From Letharia columbiana (taxonomy: Eukaryota; Ascomycota; Lecanoromycetes; Lecanorales; Parmeliaceae), in contig NW_023501067.1 in assembly GCF_014066305.1 (NCBI RefSeq), positions 248,001 through 312,000 on the forward strand: 64,000 bases of DNA. Direction: 5' to 3'. This document shows positions 24,501 through 37,517 of the stretch, one piece after another; within the stretch, counting starts at the first letter, position 1, and each line of letters opens with the position of its first letter. Below the pieces are notes generated by a model that saw only the letters and a list, made by a program, of their open reading frames with translations, searched no databases and had not been told where the DNA came from. A program made the position numbers and the translations under genes.

Positions 24501-24698
24501 GGTGCCCTTTTGCGCATCGCCTTTCTCCTGATGTGTATGCTTCTTTTTCTTTTTCTTGGGAGGCTCAGACTTTGCAAAGCCATTGACTGAGGGAAGGACA
24601 CTTGAAGCGTCCTTTGCTTCGGTAGATACTTCAGCCTCCACCACCTCACTGACGTGCTTGCGCTTTCGCTTCTTCGATCTGAGCTCCGTGTTCTCCAT
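21580..24698 (-). CDS. HAS1: ATP-dependent RNA helicase HAS1 (DEAD box), 17 exons
   Basis: Nucleolar DEAD-box helicase needed for 18S and 60S ribosome maturation. All motifs are present: [15 protein letters not shown] (Q), AAKTGSGKT (I), PTRELALQ (Ia), TPGR (Ib), IIDEAD (II), SAT (III), FFSSC (IV), [10 protein letters not shown] (V) and HRVGRTARG (VI). After a Lys/Glu-rich N-terminus, 637 aa is normal length. Exons: 24052-24698, 23847-23885, 23701-23797, 23576-23649, 23439-23511, 23370-23381, 23215-23221, 23114-23142, 22822-23058, 22718-22763, 22622-22658, 22508-22567, 22404-22458, 22303-22354, 22221-22255, 21887-22060 and 21580-21819. Every junction keeps phase. Exons 6 and 7 are only 12 and 7 bases and split the DEAD motif. 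Introns are mostly 47-72 bases, but introns 1, 6 and 15 are 166, 148 and 160. Intron 9 ends in AAG. Confidence 0.95.
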
Positions 24699-25205
24699 GT
24701 CTCAATCAAAATCTTTCTGTTGTTCCACGTCACAGTATTTATCGGTTTTGACAGAAGTTCCTACTTTCACAGATTCACGCTAATAAAATTTAAGCGAGAG
24801 GCTAGCGGGAGATCTCTACGGATAGCAGGGATAGCCTTCCGGTGGGGCGTGGGCAGATCTGGAGAACATTGTCTGAGATTCCTCATCTTCAACCTCTGCG
24901 CCGACAAATTCTGTCAATGAGAAGGAGGGCACTTCGTGAAATCAAACAGCTACGGCGTGCAATATCAGGTCAATACCATGAATGGAAAGGAAGTGTATCT
25001 TTTGACACCCCGACTGGAGTCTTACAAAGATAACTTAGCAACGCGTACCTGCATGATCTGGTGATTTGTACTTTTTGTATGCTATATAAGAATCGAGCAC
25101 TAAAAGAGAGGAGAGAGTCTTATCATCTTATGAGAAGAGTTTCCTTGCCCCAGACCCTTATTATTCGTTGTCGATCTTTGGTCAAAGTTAAAGCGGTAGC
25201 TTTTA
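24699..25205. other. Upstream region of HAS1
   Basis: About 500 bases between the HAS1 start and the MITE. The HAS1 promoter lies here. AT content rises toward the right. No other gene seen. Confidence 0.4.
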
Positions 25206-25496
25206 TAGAGGTCTGCACCGAAAGTCCTACACCCGCACTAGTGCAGCCCTAACCCTACTTTCGGAAAGCGGCTCTGTAGAGGGGAAGCCTAAAAATATCT
25301 TCTCACAGCGTATAATGGGATTTAAGGTATTTCTTTTAGCCTTAATAGGGGTAGTAAGCCCCGAAACCTGGCTAGGGCTAGGTGCGATTCCGAAGAACTT
25401 CAGACGTATTGTCTAGGTAACTCTTTAGGTGGGGCGTTATCCGAAGTCTGAGTGTAAGAGTCTTGGCGGGTGTAGGACTTTCGGTGCAGACCTCTG
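25206..25496. mobile_element. MITE with 30-bp perfect terminal inverted repeats
   Basis: Positions 25207-25236 and 25466-25495 are exact reverse complements over 30 bases (left arm starts AGAGGTCTGCACCG). The next outward base is T on one side and C on the other, and both are then flanked by TA. This gives an element of about 291 bp with a TA target duplication, as in Tc1/mariner-type MITEs. The interior has no open frame, so it is non-autonomous. Confidence 0.82.
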
Positions 25497-25559
25497 TATA
25501 CCTCAGCCAATGCTAAGAAAAATACCATTAGCGTACTTATAAGGTGGCTGAGCCAGATT

Positions 25560-25925
25560 TGTATGGTAGCCACACCAAAATAAGGCGCGACGATGCTGAC
25601 ACCTTACTGTCGCTGCCGCTGTCGCCGGAGACCTCTCAGCTGTACCCGCTGGCATTGCTATCGGTTAGGGCGGGATTTGTATGGGAGGTGTAGCGGAGTT
25701 TGCGTTATAATGAGAGACCTCGCTGCCGCCTCCTATGGGGCGGAGAACGACTCAGTAAGGCTGGGCGGAATTTGAGTGGGAAGACGTCGTCACCGTTACG
25801 GTATCTCGGGGCTATCAGGGCGGAATCTAATGAGAAGACCGTCGCTGTCGTCCTAATATTTCTAGCGTCTCGAGACGAAATCTACCTCGCCGTTGCTTTA
25901 TGGGTGTTTCATTGGGGGTTTAGCT
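25560..25925. repeat. GC-rich degenerate repeat-like segment
   Basis: Related strings recur: GGGCGGAATTTGAGTGGGAAGAC at 25763 (first 20 bases compared) and GGGCGGAATCTAATGAGAAGAC at 25818, 55 bases apart. A weaker relative, GGGCGGGATTTGTATGGGAG, lies near 25668. There is no long open frame. It looks like worn tandem or transposon DNA next to the retroelement. Confidence 0.45.
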
Positions 25926-25931
25926 AGCTAT

Positions 25932-26577
25932 CTAGCCCTCATCCTCGCTATCTACTGAGACCTTTGCAGGGTTAGTAGGCGCCTGCAATTTGGACACGTC
26001 ATAGCCGGCATTGTCGGACTCAGTGGCCCCTTTGTGTAGACGACACCACCAATAGGATGACTGGGTGCCCGACTTGGTGATGGGATTGTTGGGCTTATTG
26101 CATACCCAGAAGTTGTCCATAAACGGCCACAGTTGGGCGAATTCCTCAGCCGTCCACCGGACCTCCTCTCTTACATCAAACAGGGTCTGACGAATTGCCT
26201 CAATATTCGGCGGCAAGGCCATAATTGTTGATCTCAAACGGGAGACGGCTACTTCATCAGCACGCGTCTTTCTTCGCTTGGTCCCCTTGCGAGACTCTTT
26301 CTGATCTATCGACGCGTCTAAGGAGGTCTCGGCCTTGCGTTTCAAGGAGGAAGAGGAGGGAGGGGCAATGGATTTCGGTGACGATGATCTAGACGCGTCA
26401 GAATACGTGGCCCTACTCCATTCGCCGCCGCTGTCGTTATTATCCTCTTCCTGCATCAGGGGTAGGAAGTCGTCGTCTGAAGACTCCGCCTTCGGGCTGC
26501 GGTCTCGATCAATGCCCTCCGGGTTGCTACCGTATTAATCCAACTCCTCCTGAGTATCCTCGAAGCCCCCGTACTGA
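25932..26577 (-). pseudogene. Unrecognised ORF cut by the retroelement
   Basis: A 174-codon frame (ATG at 26456) with an acidic/Ser-rich start, a basic stretch KGTKRRKTR and a C-terminal block with LWPFMDNFWVCNKPNN and SSYWWCRLHKG. Upstream, the same frame stays open apart from one TAA at 26535-26537 (GAT TAA TAC; CAA to TAA is a RIP-type change). It reaches the GGGGG target site at 26578. If the retroelement is removed, the frame continues beyond it into 40271 to about 40395 without another stop. I do not know the family; the Trp/Cys-rich end could be a worn transposon-associated protein. No start codon was found on the far side. Confidence 0.5.
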
Positions 26578-26582
26578 GGGGG

Positions 26583-26767
26583 TGTCAGGGACTCAATGGT
26601 GTGTGTGGTAACTCTGTATTGTAGTATGAAGAGAATACTATCTATATAGGATTATTATAAGTGTAGGCTTCATAGTAAGATAGAAAGACCGAAAGGCCTT
26701 GGCACGCTAAGCTTAATTGGGCTATAATATAAGTAAGTAAGGTCGTAAGGTTATTAGAACTGTGATA
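26583..26767 (-). repeat. Left LTR of outer Gypsy element (3' LTR in element sense)
   Basis: 185 bases, preceded by target copy GGGGG at 26578-26582. Retains the TGTCA end at 26583; the inner end is changed to TGATA. Confidence 0.92.
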
Positions 26768-26782
26768 TTACCCCTCTCTTTA

Positions 26783-29700
26783 ATTTGAAGCTCCGGCGAT
26801 GATTATTATATAGTAGATATCGATCTTATAAGAAGTATATCTAAGCGTATATGAAGTAATATTCTTAGATGTATTAATTTAGTATTTCGTTACGATGTTA
26901 AGGTCTTTCTATAAATTAATATAGCTGCTATAAATTAGTAGCGCTAATAGAGGAGATTATTCTGAAGGTCTTTTAAATAATAAATAAGGGTTAACGGCCT
27001 CGGGGTGATAATAGTAAAAGTCTACTATTAGATTCGAATATCCTACTATATTCGTAAATAGTTATTAGAATAGATTTTCCTCGATCTTGAGGTTCCTATA
27101 TCTAATTTTATATATAAGATATTCTCTCTTACTAGTTAAGGGATTATTCTTTTATTTATCTAATTTAGATTAAACTATTTCTTTAGTATCGTAGATTTCA
27201 CCTTTTTTATTAATATCGATAAATGGCGATGAAGGCTCGATTTATTCTAGTAGTGGGTTATTATTATCGAGATGTAATAGCTATAGATAAAAGATAAAGT
27301 AAATATTATTTATAAAAGTAGAGAGTTCTAACTCGTAAGCGAAATTATTTAAAGCTTTAGTAATTTTAAACGATCCGAAATTCTTATAATTTAGTGATTT
27401 GCTGGGGCGTATGGTTTTAATATTTCTTCTATTAAGTATGATTATATCTTCGACTCTAAATTCTAATGCCGAAAGCTGGTGATGATTAGCTTATTCTTTT
27501 TATAAAGCTTGTAATTATTCGAGTTAACTTTTTAGGTAATTTCTTATAGTATCTATCTTCTTAATGAATTTATCAGCTAACTTAATATCTCTCTTCGCTT
27601 TTTAACTAGCGGACTAATTTTAAAGGATTAGGGGTTTTATTCTTAAGCGGGGAATGTATCCTTTAATAAGAAGAAATAATAATATGCTTAATAAGATATT
27701 CTTATTGGAGTTAGTTTCGAACTCTGCTATTAGTAATAAATTTATTTAATTATCTTAGTTATAATTAATATAAGCTTTAAGATATTACTTTAGAGCAGCG
27801 TTAGCGTTCTCTGTTTATTTATTAATTTCGAGGTGGAACGTAGTAAAGAGTTTAGATTTGGTTCTAATTCTTTCGTATAGTCTTCTCTAGAAATATGCCG
27901 TAAATTGAATGCCTCGGTCGGAGATAATGGTAAATGGATATTTTTTCTCTCGCTATATAAATTCGATAAAGGCCTAAACTACTATTTTTACTTTCAGAAA
28001 GTTTAAGAGAACGAATTTCTTCTTCTTGTTAAGCCTATCTATAACCATTATAATATATTAATAGAGATATTTATATCTGAGGTAAATAGGTAATAATATA
28101 ATAAAGTTAATGGAAATGTCTTATTAGTATTATTCGGGAATGAGAAGGGGTTTAAGTAGACCTTACTTACCTTTTTTATAAGTCTTAGATCTTTTATAGA
28201 TATAATAGCTCTTGATATAGCGGGTAATGGAATTCGTTATTCTTGGCTAATAGTAAAGTCTACTTATTCTATTATAGGTTAATAATCTACTAGCGTAGCC
28301 TTCGGGTGGAAAGTTATAAATGTCTCTGATGATTTTGGTTTGTAATTCGGGAATGTCTAATATGTATAATCTGTTATTGACGTATAATAACCCGTCGTAA
28401 AGGTAATAATCACTTAATTTCAGTTTAAGATTGTTCTTGATTATTTTAAGTGATAGCTTCCTCTATTTAAATACCTTTAACTAAATAATTTTTTAAGCGG
28501 TATTGTCGTAATTATAAGTGTTCTTTATCTGATATAATAACTCAGAAGCATTAGTAGCAGAGACTTCTCTCGATTCTTCTAAGAACTTCTCTTAAGAAGT
28601 CTTTATCGAGGCCCTTAATGATAATTCTTTATTAGACTTCTTACTATTAATATTGTCTCGTTCGCTGAGTTTATATAGCATTACAGTTAGAGAGGTAATA
28701 TTTTCTTTTATATCGTCTAGAAGTATAGTGGTTAGATGTATGGCGTTCTTGATACCTTCGTTAAGATTGTTATCTTTAAGAATTATACGATATCGATAAC
28801 GGGTATAATCGTCGTCCTCGTTTTTAGATAGATCTCCTACTCGTCGGGTGAGGCTATTAGATTTAATACTTTATTTTCTTAAGCGATAGATAATACGGAA
28901 GTTAAATTCGGATAGAAACTTCGTCTATCTTATTTGGCGGGAGTTGAGTTGTTTAGATAATATAAAGTATTATAAGTTTTTATAATCTGAAATAACTTTG
29001 ATAGGATCCTCGATGGGGGTATTAGTTAATTTAGGATGCTATTTCTCGAAGGCCCGTATTATAGTCATAAGTTTCTTATTATAGATATCGTAGTTACACT
29101 CTATAAGAGATATCTTCTTAAAGAGAAATATTATAGATCTAAGTACTTCGTCTTTATCTTCTTATAATAGGATAGTAATAATTACAAAATTAGATGCGTT
29201 CGTTTCTAGTTAAGTCTTTTTGTTTGAGTCGAAGTAAGTAAGTATAGAAGCAGTAGTAAAAGCTTTCTTAAGCGTTTCGAAAGCGAGTTATTTAGAACAT
29301 CCTTAAGCCCATAAATAGATAAAGTCTTTCTTCTATTAAGTATAAGTAAGATTCGTTAGAGGTACGACAATTTTAGAGTACCCCGTAATGAACTTCCGAT
29401 AGAAATTAGTGAATTCTAGGAATGCTTATACATCTTTAGTATATCTGAGTTTCTTTTATTAAGTAATAGCCTTAATTTTCTTTATATTTATTTCTACTCT
29501 TTCCGTAATAATGATTAATTCTAGGTATTTAACTCTGGTAATATAGAAGTTATATTTATTAATATTAAGGTAGAGGCCAGCTTATCGAAGTTTCTCTAAT
29601 ATCTTTTCTATGTGCTAAATATACTCGTCTTCGATATTATTATAGATAAGGATATCGTCTAGATAGGTAATATAGAATATATCTAGGTATTCGCGTAAGG

Positions 29701-30669
29701 TGTTATTAATGAATGCCTGGAAAGTGGCAAGAGCATTACACAACTCGAAAGGTATTATTATATATTCGAATAGGCTATACCGAGTAAGAAATACGGTTTT
29801 TTCCTCGTAATCCTTTTTCACTCTAATTTCGTTGAAAGCGGCTATGATGTCGAATTTACTGTATATCCTCACCGCGTACAATTTAGCAAGGGTCTCTTTG
29901 ATTAATAAGGGAGCGTTTCGGTTAGAGATAGTAAGTGCGTTAAGGGCTCTATAGTTCACGCATAGCCTAAGTTCTTTATCGGGTTTCTTCACGATTAGAA
30001 CGAGTGCTGTGTAGAAAGAAGTACTCGGTCTAATATAGCTCTTTCCTAGTATCTTATTGATATATTCCTTTACGATTAATGTCTAGTCTCTAGAAAGCCC
30101 GTAAGCCCTTTTCGATGATGGGATAACTTCTTTCTTAAGATCTATTTCGTGGTTAATAAAGCGATAAAAGGGAAGTTTATTAGCTTTAATGGGATTTTAA
30201 ACGTCTAGCTATTCGTGATATACTATAGAAACTTATTCCCGTAGCTATTTCGTGATTGATGGTTTCTTTCTTAGCTTATAAAAGAACTTCTCGTAATCTT
30301 CCGCTATAATAGCGGCGACGTCAGTAATAAACTTTGCTTTCTCATCGATAGAATTAGAAAGTTATTCGAAGTCTTAAGGCCATATAACAATAACTTAATT
30401 CTCTAATTTCTTAGCCATCTTGATAAAGGCATAGGCGGAGATCTCTACTATATCCTTTTTTTTAAATATAGTCTTTACTATATAATTCAAGTCCTTTCTT
30501 AAAGACTTATTATTACTCTAAATTATAACGGGTTTGCTATATAATAAACAGTTGGATATATAATAATCTAAATTAAATGTAATAATTCTAAATCTAAAGA
30601 ATATATAAGAGTTATATTATTCTAGTTATGGCATATCTAGAATAATATTAAATCGTCTCAGTAAGGTGA
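26783..30669 (-). pseudogene. Decayed pol of the outer Gypsy element (PR, RT, RNase H, integrase)
   Basis: The clearest piece is 29615-29992 on the minus strand: 125 codons of Ty3/Gypsy reverse transcriptase (LRLCVNYRALN, SKFDIIAAFNEIRV, catalytic YLDDILIYN). To its right, near 30640, a degraded protease-end motif (NIILDMP, from ILGMPWLE in relatives) abuts the nested insertion. The stretch to the left should be RNase H and integrase; it is saturated with stops and only faintly readable. The intact RT frame in so mutated a setting is probably chance survival. Confidence 0.85.
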
Positions 30670-30944
30670 TATTAGGCCTAATACGTCATAGGCCTTGACG
30701 CTGCTTACGCCAAGGCGCCGACATCGCATATACTACGTCAGGGTTCCTTTTAGGATTCAGTTTTAATAACGTACCTTGTATATCTAGGGGCTTAGCGGAT
30801 ATAGGTCTATTTCGTATACCTCGAAGTTTTAATATTTCTTAGAGATTAGTTCTACTATTAAATATATTATTAAATTTTATAATAATACTACGTCTTTTAT
30901 AGTTAATGTCCGCTAGCTAATCGCTAGTAAACTATACTCTTATA
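30670..30944 (+). repeat. 5' LTR of nested Gypsy element
   Basis: 275 bases matching 37518-37792, with differences that look like transitions only. Heavily T/A shifted. Confidence 0.9.
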
Positions 30945-33900
30945 GTTCTAATCTCTCTATCTTTCAAAGGAAAAGGCCTATTATTATTACGATATCGGGT
31001 TTATCTCTAAATCGTATAATGAAAAATAAAGATAATATCGAGAGCCGCTATAGCGTCGATGATAAATTCGAGAATTTCTTATTAGTGAAAGATTTTATTA
31101 TAAAAGAACGTTTTATAGTCGCTAGGGCCGAAAATCGTCGCCTAAAATAAGAATAAGAATTAACTACGTTAGAGGCCCGCAATCGCGAGCTTTATAATAT
31201 TAGCTTACTATTTATAACTAGCGAGAACTCACCTATATTAATTACTATCGCGCCTCTAATGAATATATTAATTAAGGCGAAAACACTTCGCTCTAAAAGA
31301 ATATATTTTTATAAAAATATTAATAAGAGAGAGTATCTACGCTAGTTTCGCGAAGTCGAAATTAAGTTTCTTATAAGTTCTAAATATTTCACTATTAACT
31401 AATTAAGGATTATTTATTATATATAATTTTTAGAAGGTAATCTTAATACTTAATAATATAAATACTATCAAATTTATAGTTTAAGAGATACGACTTTCGA
31501 ATTTTTTAAGTAGTTTTTATTTAATTTAATAGCGGATCTAGTAAATCGCTATCTTCTCGTCTACGAAAAGTGAGAGAAGATTAAATAACGCTTCGATTAG
31601 AAGGTATTTATTTTTAAGACTTATTTAAAGAAGCTAGAGGCTTATATAATCCTATTTTCTAAAAAGTATTAAGCTAATTTCTTTTTAACTAAGCTTAGAC
31701 TAGAGCTTAAGAATAAGATTCTAAGTATTAATAATATATCGAAATAATAAGAAGAAATTCTTATCTAGATTATTATATAGAAAAAGATTTTGAAACGCGT
31801 ACGCTTTGGCGGCGGTTTCTATTCGAAGTTTTTAAGAGGATTCGCTAAGGATAAGTCTTTGAAGGATTAAATTTCGAAGTCTAAATTGGCTTTAAATGGC
31901 GGCGCTTATGTAGCGCGTATTTAAGACGATAGCGTAAAGCGTAAAGTCGAATCTTTTAACTCTAATTATAAGAAGAATAGTTGTTTTTATTATAATAAAT
32001 AGAATTATTAAATATCTAAGTATTTAGATCTTAATAAATTATCTATAGTCTATATCGATATAATATTAATAAAAAAAGATTAGATTTTATAACCGTCTTA
32101 GAAGCGAGGTAAAAATAACGATTAATAGAGATAATTTCTTCTATTCTTACGAAGGGGTAGATAAAGCTTTAGAGTAAATAGAGATAACTTATTACTCTAC
32201 TCGACACTAAAGTATATATTAATTTAATTTTATAAAAGTTCGTGGTTTAATAGAACTTAGAATCTTACGACGCTATCTTATTATAATCGAAAGCGCTAAG
32301 CGATTAAAGTATATATTGCTATAGCGCGTATTAGCTAAATTATTAATTAGTAAATAGCTAGAATTAGAGTAGAAAGTATAGTATACTCTTCTATGCCATT
32401 AATTAAAAAGGTCTTAATATCGTATTAGGTATGCTTAGGCTAAGTTAATTATAAGTACTACTAGACTTAGCGGCGAAGTAGTAGCGATTTAAAGTTAACG
32501 CTAGCAAATTGTAGATTGAAGAACTAATTAAATTTATTTAAACTATTAAATAGAAGCTAAATGTGTTTATAATTGTATACGTTATAGTAGCGCGAAGCGA
32601 ATCGAAAAATAAGCGTAATCTAAAGCTTTCTTAGAAGTTATTAGAGTTTAACGACGTTTTTTTTAATGAAAAAATAAGAATCTTATCTACGCTTAAGTAG
32701 GGAAATTATATTATTAAGATTAAGAGCGGTAAGGAGCCGCTATATAGTCTTTTATATAATCTATCTTAAATAAAATTAGCGAAGCTACGGCGCTATCTAA
32801 AGAACTCCCTTTAGAAAGACTAGATTTATTACTCAACTTTCTTAGTCAAAGCATTAATTCTTTTCGTTTTTAAAAAGAATAAGAGGCTTTATCTTTACGT
32901 TGATTATCGAGGCCTAAATACGATAACTATTAAAAATCAATATCTATTATCTCTAATTATCGAGACTCTAAACCGCTTATATAGGGCTAAAGTCTTTATA
33001 AAGCTAAATCTTAAGAATATCTATTATCGAATCTAGATTAAAGAAGATAATAAGTGAAAAATAGCGTTTTGTAGTCGCTACGGTTATTTCGAATATTTGA
33101 TTATACCTTTTAGGCTCGTTAATATATCGATAACTTTTTAAGCGTATATTAATAGAGCCCTTATAAGCCTAATAAATATAATGTGCGTGATATATTTAAA
33201 TAATATTCTAATTTATAGTGCTAATCTAGCGGAGTATTAGCGATATATTAAATAAGTGCTTAAGCGTTTACGTTAATTTTAACTATACGCCAATTTAAAA
33301 AAGTATTAATTCTATATCGAACGAGTTAAGTTTCTAGAGTTTATTATATCTATCGAAGGTGTTATAATAAATTAGAAACGTGTCGCTATTATTAAGAAGT
33401 GGCCAAAACTAAAAAGTTATCGAGATATATAAGTCTTTTTAGGCTTTATTAATTTTTATTAATGATTTATCTATAGCTATTCTAATATAGTAACGCTATT
33501 TACTAACTTACTTAAAGAAAATAAGAATAATAAAAAACCTGAATCGCTAGAGTGGATAGATGACGCGGAGCTAACGTTTTAGCAGCTTTAAAGTACTTTC
33601 GCAATCACGCTATTTCTACATTACTATAATTTAAATTTGAAGTTATATCTTAAGATCGACGCTTTTAACTTCGATATAGAGATTATACTTTTATAATCGA
33701 ATAAGAATAACTACTAGCGACCAATAATATTCTAATTTAGAAAAATAATTTCTATAAAGTAAAATTATAAGATCTATAATTAAGAGCTACTCGCTATTAT
33801 AGCGTTTATAAAATAATAGCATTACTATCTAGAAGGTAATACGTTTTATATTAAGATTTTAATGAACTATAATAATCTTAAAGGCTTTATAAAGTAGAAG

Positions 33901-35650
33901 GAATTAAACTTTAGATAAACCCGTTAAGCGCTAAAGTTAGCTATTTATAATTTTAAGATTTTTTATTAAATAGATAAATTAAATCTTATCGACCCGCTAT
34001 CGCGGCGCCTTAACTATAAAAAAACTTCGCTATTAAATATTAAACTTTTATCGATACTATAGAATAAACTTATACTTTAAACTAGCGGTGAGTAGTTATA
34101 AAGGGGTAAAAAGATTATAGCGGCGATAGCGCTTATATTTCGCATTATCGATATTTAAATAATTATTTCTAGAAGGAAGTTTAAGGCCGTATAAGAGACT
34201 ACTTATAACGTATTTTAAAGGCTAATAAAAATATTAATTTAAGATCTATAAGCTTATAATAATTAGATGAGCTCTTTTCGAATTAATATTAATAAGCTAG
34301 CGGTTAAACGTCGCGTATGTAATTAAGTATAGATCTTAGATTTCGAGGGATTATTAAGATATAATAGTCGCCTTTATATCTCTAGAGATAAGGTCTTAAA
34401 AGAAGAGTTTATTAGTAAATGTTATAATAATTTGTTATTAAAATACTTTGACGCTGTGAAGACATATAAGCTACTTATTCGTAAATATTATTAAAATAAA
34501 AGCCTAAAGTAAGTTATCGACTATATTAAGATATATAACGTTTATTAGCGAATTAAAGCTTCGCGATATCATCTATATAGCGAGTTAAACTTATTTTTTA
34601 TCGCCATTAAATTATAAAAGAAAATTTCTATAAATTTTATTATCGGCTTATTAGCGAGTAAGTATAAGAGTATTATCTACGATACTATTCTAGTTATAGT
34701 AAATCGATTTATAAAAATAATAAGATATATTTTTATATCTATTATAATCGATATCGCTTAGCTAATAAAAGTATTTTATTTCGAAATAGTATACCGCTAT
34801 AGTATATTAAACGATATTATTAATAATAGAGACTCTATATTTATTAATAGCTTCTAGTTCGCCGTTTACTTTTATTTCAAAATTAAGCGGCGCTTAAGTA
34901 CCGCCTTTTACTCGTAAATCGACGAATAGACTAAGCGATAAAATCAGATACTAAAATACTTTTTACGCGTATTCGCTAATGATAAGTAAAATATTTAGAC
35001 GAAACAACTATTAATAGTAGAGTTCGCTTATATAAATAGTTGATATTCCTCTATCGAAACGATATCGTTCTTTCTAATATACGAATATTATCTTAAAATT
35101 CGTTAAGAGATTAAGGACGATTTTATTAAAGGAGAGATATCCGCTATAAATAATAGGATAAAGAAGTTATAAGCATTAAGAAATAAGATAGTAGAGCGCC
35201 TTCGCAGCGCGGTTACGGCTTAGTTTAAGTACTATAATAAAATATATTAGTCTTAAAACTATAAGATAGACAATTTAATAATATTAGTGACTAAGAATTT
35301 AAAGTAGAAACATCTAAATAAGAAGTTATCTTATAAATTCATAAAATTATTTCGAATTATAGATAAGGTAGAGGCGTAGATATACCATTTACTTCTATCC
35401 TCGACATATAGAATTCATAATATCTTTTATATATCGTTATTTAAGTCTTATTATCTTCGCGATTATAGTAACACAGCGAAAGTCTTTATATAAGCTCTCA
35501 ATCTTATTAATAATAATAAGCTTTAAAAGATTAAAGAAATTATTAATAAGATTAAGTATAAGAAAGACGTTTAATATAAAGTCAAATAAACTAATTAAGG
35601 CGAAGAGTATAATTAATAATTATTAGATAATAAACTTATTAATACTAGCG
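30945..35650 (+). pseudogene. Decayed gag-pol of nested chromovirus
   Basis: Ignoring stops, family blocks can be read in order. A CCHC knuckle remnant lies near 31980 (CFYYNK...). Reverse transcriptase at 32880-33230 shows LYLYVDYRGLNTITIKNQY and YLNNILIYS (YLDD changed to YLNN). Integrase at 34440-35070 shows ILVIVNRFIKIIRYI and IKRRLSTAFYS. A chromodomain-like end lies near 35560 (YKVK.TN.GEEYN...LI). Dozens of TAA/TAG codons fit C-to-T and G-to-A change. No functional product. Confidence 0.8.
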
Positions 35651-37517
35651 AGCTAATTTAAGTTTATAAGTAGATAGATAATAAGCGAAAATACTAAGTA
35701 ATAAATAATAAGTCTCTTATTACTAAAGAGCTTAATTAATTATATAAATTAATAACGAGTAAGCGAAGGCGATGAAATTAGATATAATTATCGATTAAAT
35801 TAAATATATTTCTAGATAATACTTATACTACGCGCGTATTCCTTTATACTTACTACTATTAAGATATAGATTAATAAAATAATTATATTATTTAGCTATC
35901 TACTAAACTCTACTATAAAGAAAATTTATTATATTAGAGTATATGCTATTAATATAAGCGTATTTTTATCTAGAGTAGCTATTAAAGAACTACCTAAGAA
36001 CCCTACGCTAGCGCTACTATTAAAAAAAAGATCACTACTTAAGTATCCTCCGCTATCTTAGCATTAGATCTCGAGTCAAGTTTATTAATCTAGTTCTCTA
36101 ATGAGAAGATAATTAAAGTATAGTCTTCATATTAATATTCGTCGACGTCCACCGTATACTAACGAAGGCTCTCAAGCTTCTTCTTTAGTAACTCGTTTAT
36201 TCCCTTTAATTCCTCTATACGCTTATATATCGTTATAAGCTAATCTTAAAGATCTATAATTATAATAAAGGCGGCCGAAGCTATCGCTATCGTATACTTC
36301 TATAACTTACATTATTAGATAATCTTCTTATTAAGCTTAATTCGTCGATGAGATAGCTTTTAAAACTATTTAGCGCGGCGATAGCGCCATATTAATTTTC
36401 TTATCTACGTTTAAAGATATAGGGAGATTTTAATATAGCAACTAATATCGCGTCTTTCGACCTTACAGTTATCGTAGAAGAGAGACTTATCTCAAATATA
36501 TAAATTATCGCCTTAATAAAAGTAAGTCCTATATAATAAACTAGATACTAGAACTTATTAATAAATACATATATAAAGCGATAGTAATAGAAATAATTAA
36601 GGGTTAGTAGTCGCGCCTATAAGGCGACTATATACTTACTATTAAAGTTATTATTATTATTAAAAAAGGATACTATAAAATTATTAGCCTATATATTAAC
36701 GCGATTAATAATAATAAGATACTTACGATAAAGAGAAGTAGACTACTAATATAATAAGATATACTACGCTTATGTTAGTATTAATATCGACGTTATAGCG
36801 TTAAAGTAAGCACTTATAAGAGAGGCGTTAGAAGTTATAAAGAATAAAAATAAATAATTTAAAAGGGGTTTTTATATTCTCTATTATAGCGCTACTACTA
36901 ATAAATAATACTTAATAACGTAGATAGTAGCGACGCGGTAATATTTTACTATTACCTACTAGGCCGCGTCACCTAGCTATTATTATTATTTCTACTATTA
37001 TTAATTAATAATTAAAAATATTATCGCGAACGCGTCGCTCTATTAATTACTCCCTTCGAATTTCTATAATAAAGATTATTATTACGTTACTTCGCTATAA
37101 ACGTAAGACGCTATAGAAACGACGTTATCTATAGAAAAACTCTTCTCCCTTCTTTTACTTATTAGATTTTCGAGGTTTTATTATAAGTTTTTAAATCTAA
37201 TATTATTCGCTATAGAGGCTATTAACTAGCGCTATAGGAACGCCAATATTAAGCGTATCGACTTACTATAGATTACTATTAATTAATATTATAAAAGCGA
37301 TGTTATTCTCGAAGATAGTATTAATATTATTATATAATATATTAGTAACGCGCCTACGGCGCGTAAGAGTTAATTCTATCGCATTATCGAAACGATATCG
37401 TAATTTTAATAGATCGACTCTTTTCTCTTATTTCTTTACTAGAGTTTAAAGATTTTTTAATAAGCGTTCTATCTTTATTTAGGCGTCTAAAGACTAGGGC
37501 CTAGAAGAGAAGATAAT
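35651..37517. other. 3' part of nested element, no readable frame
   Basis: About 1.9 kb of AT-rich sequence between the chromodomain remnant and the 3' LTR, longer than the usual Gypsy 3' UTR. No protein family could be read on either strand; it may hold an extra decayed ORF or another small insertion. Confidence 0.4.
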
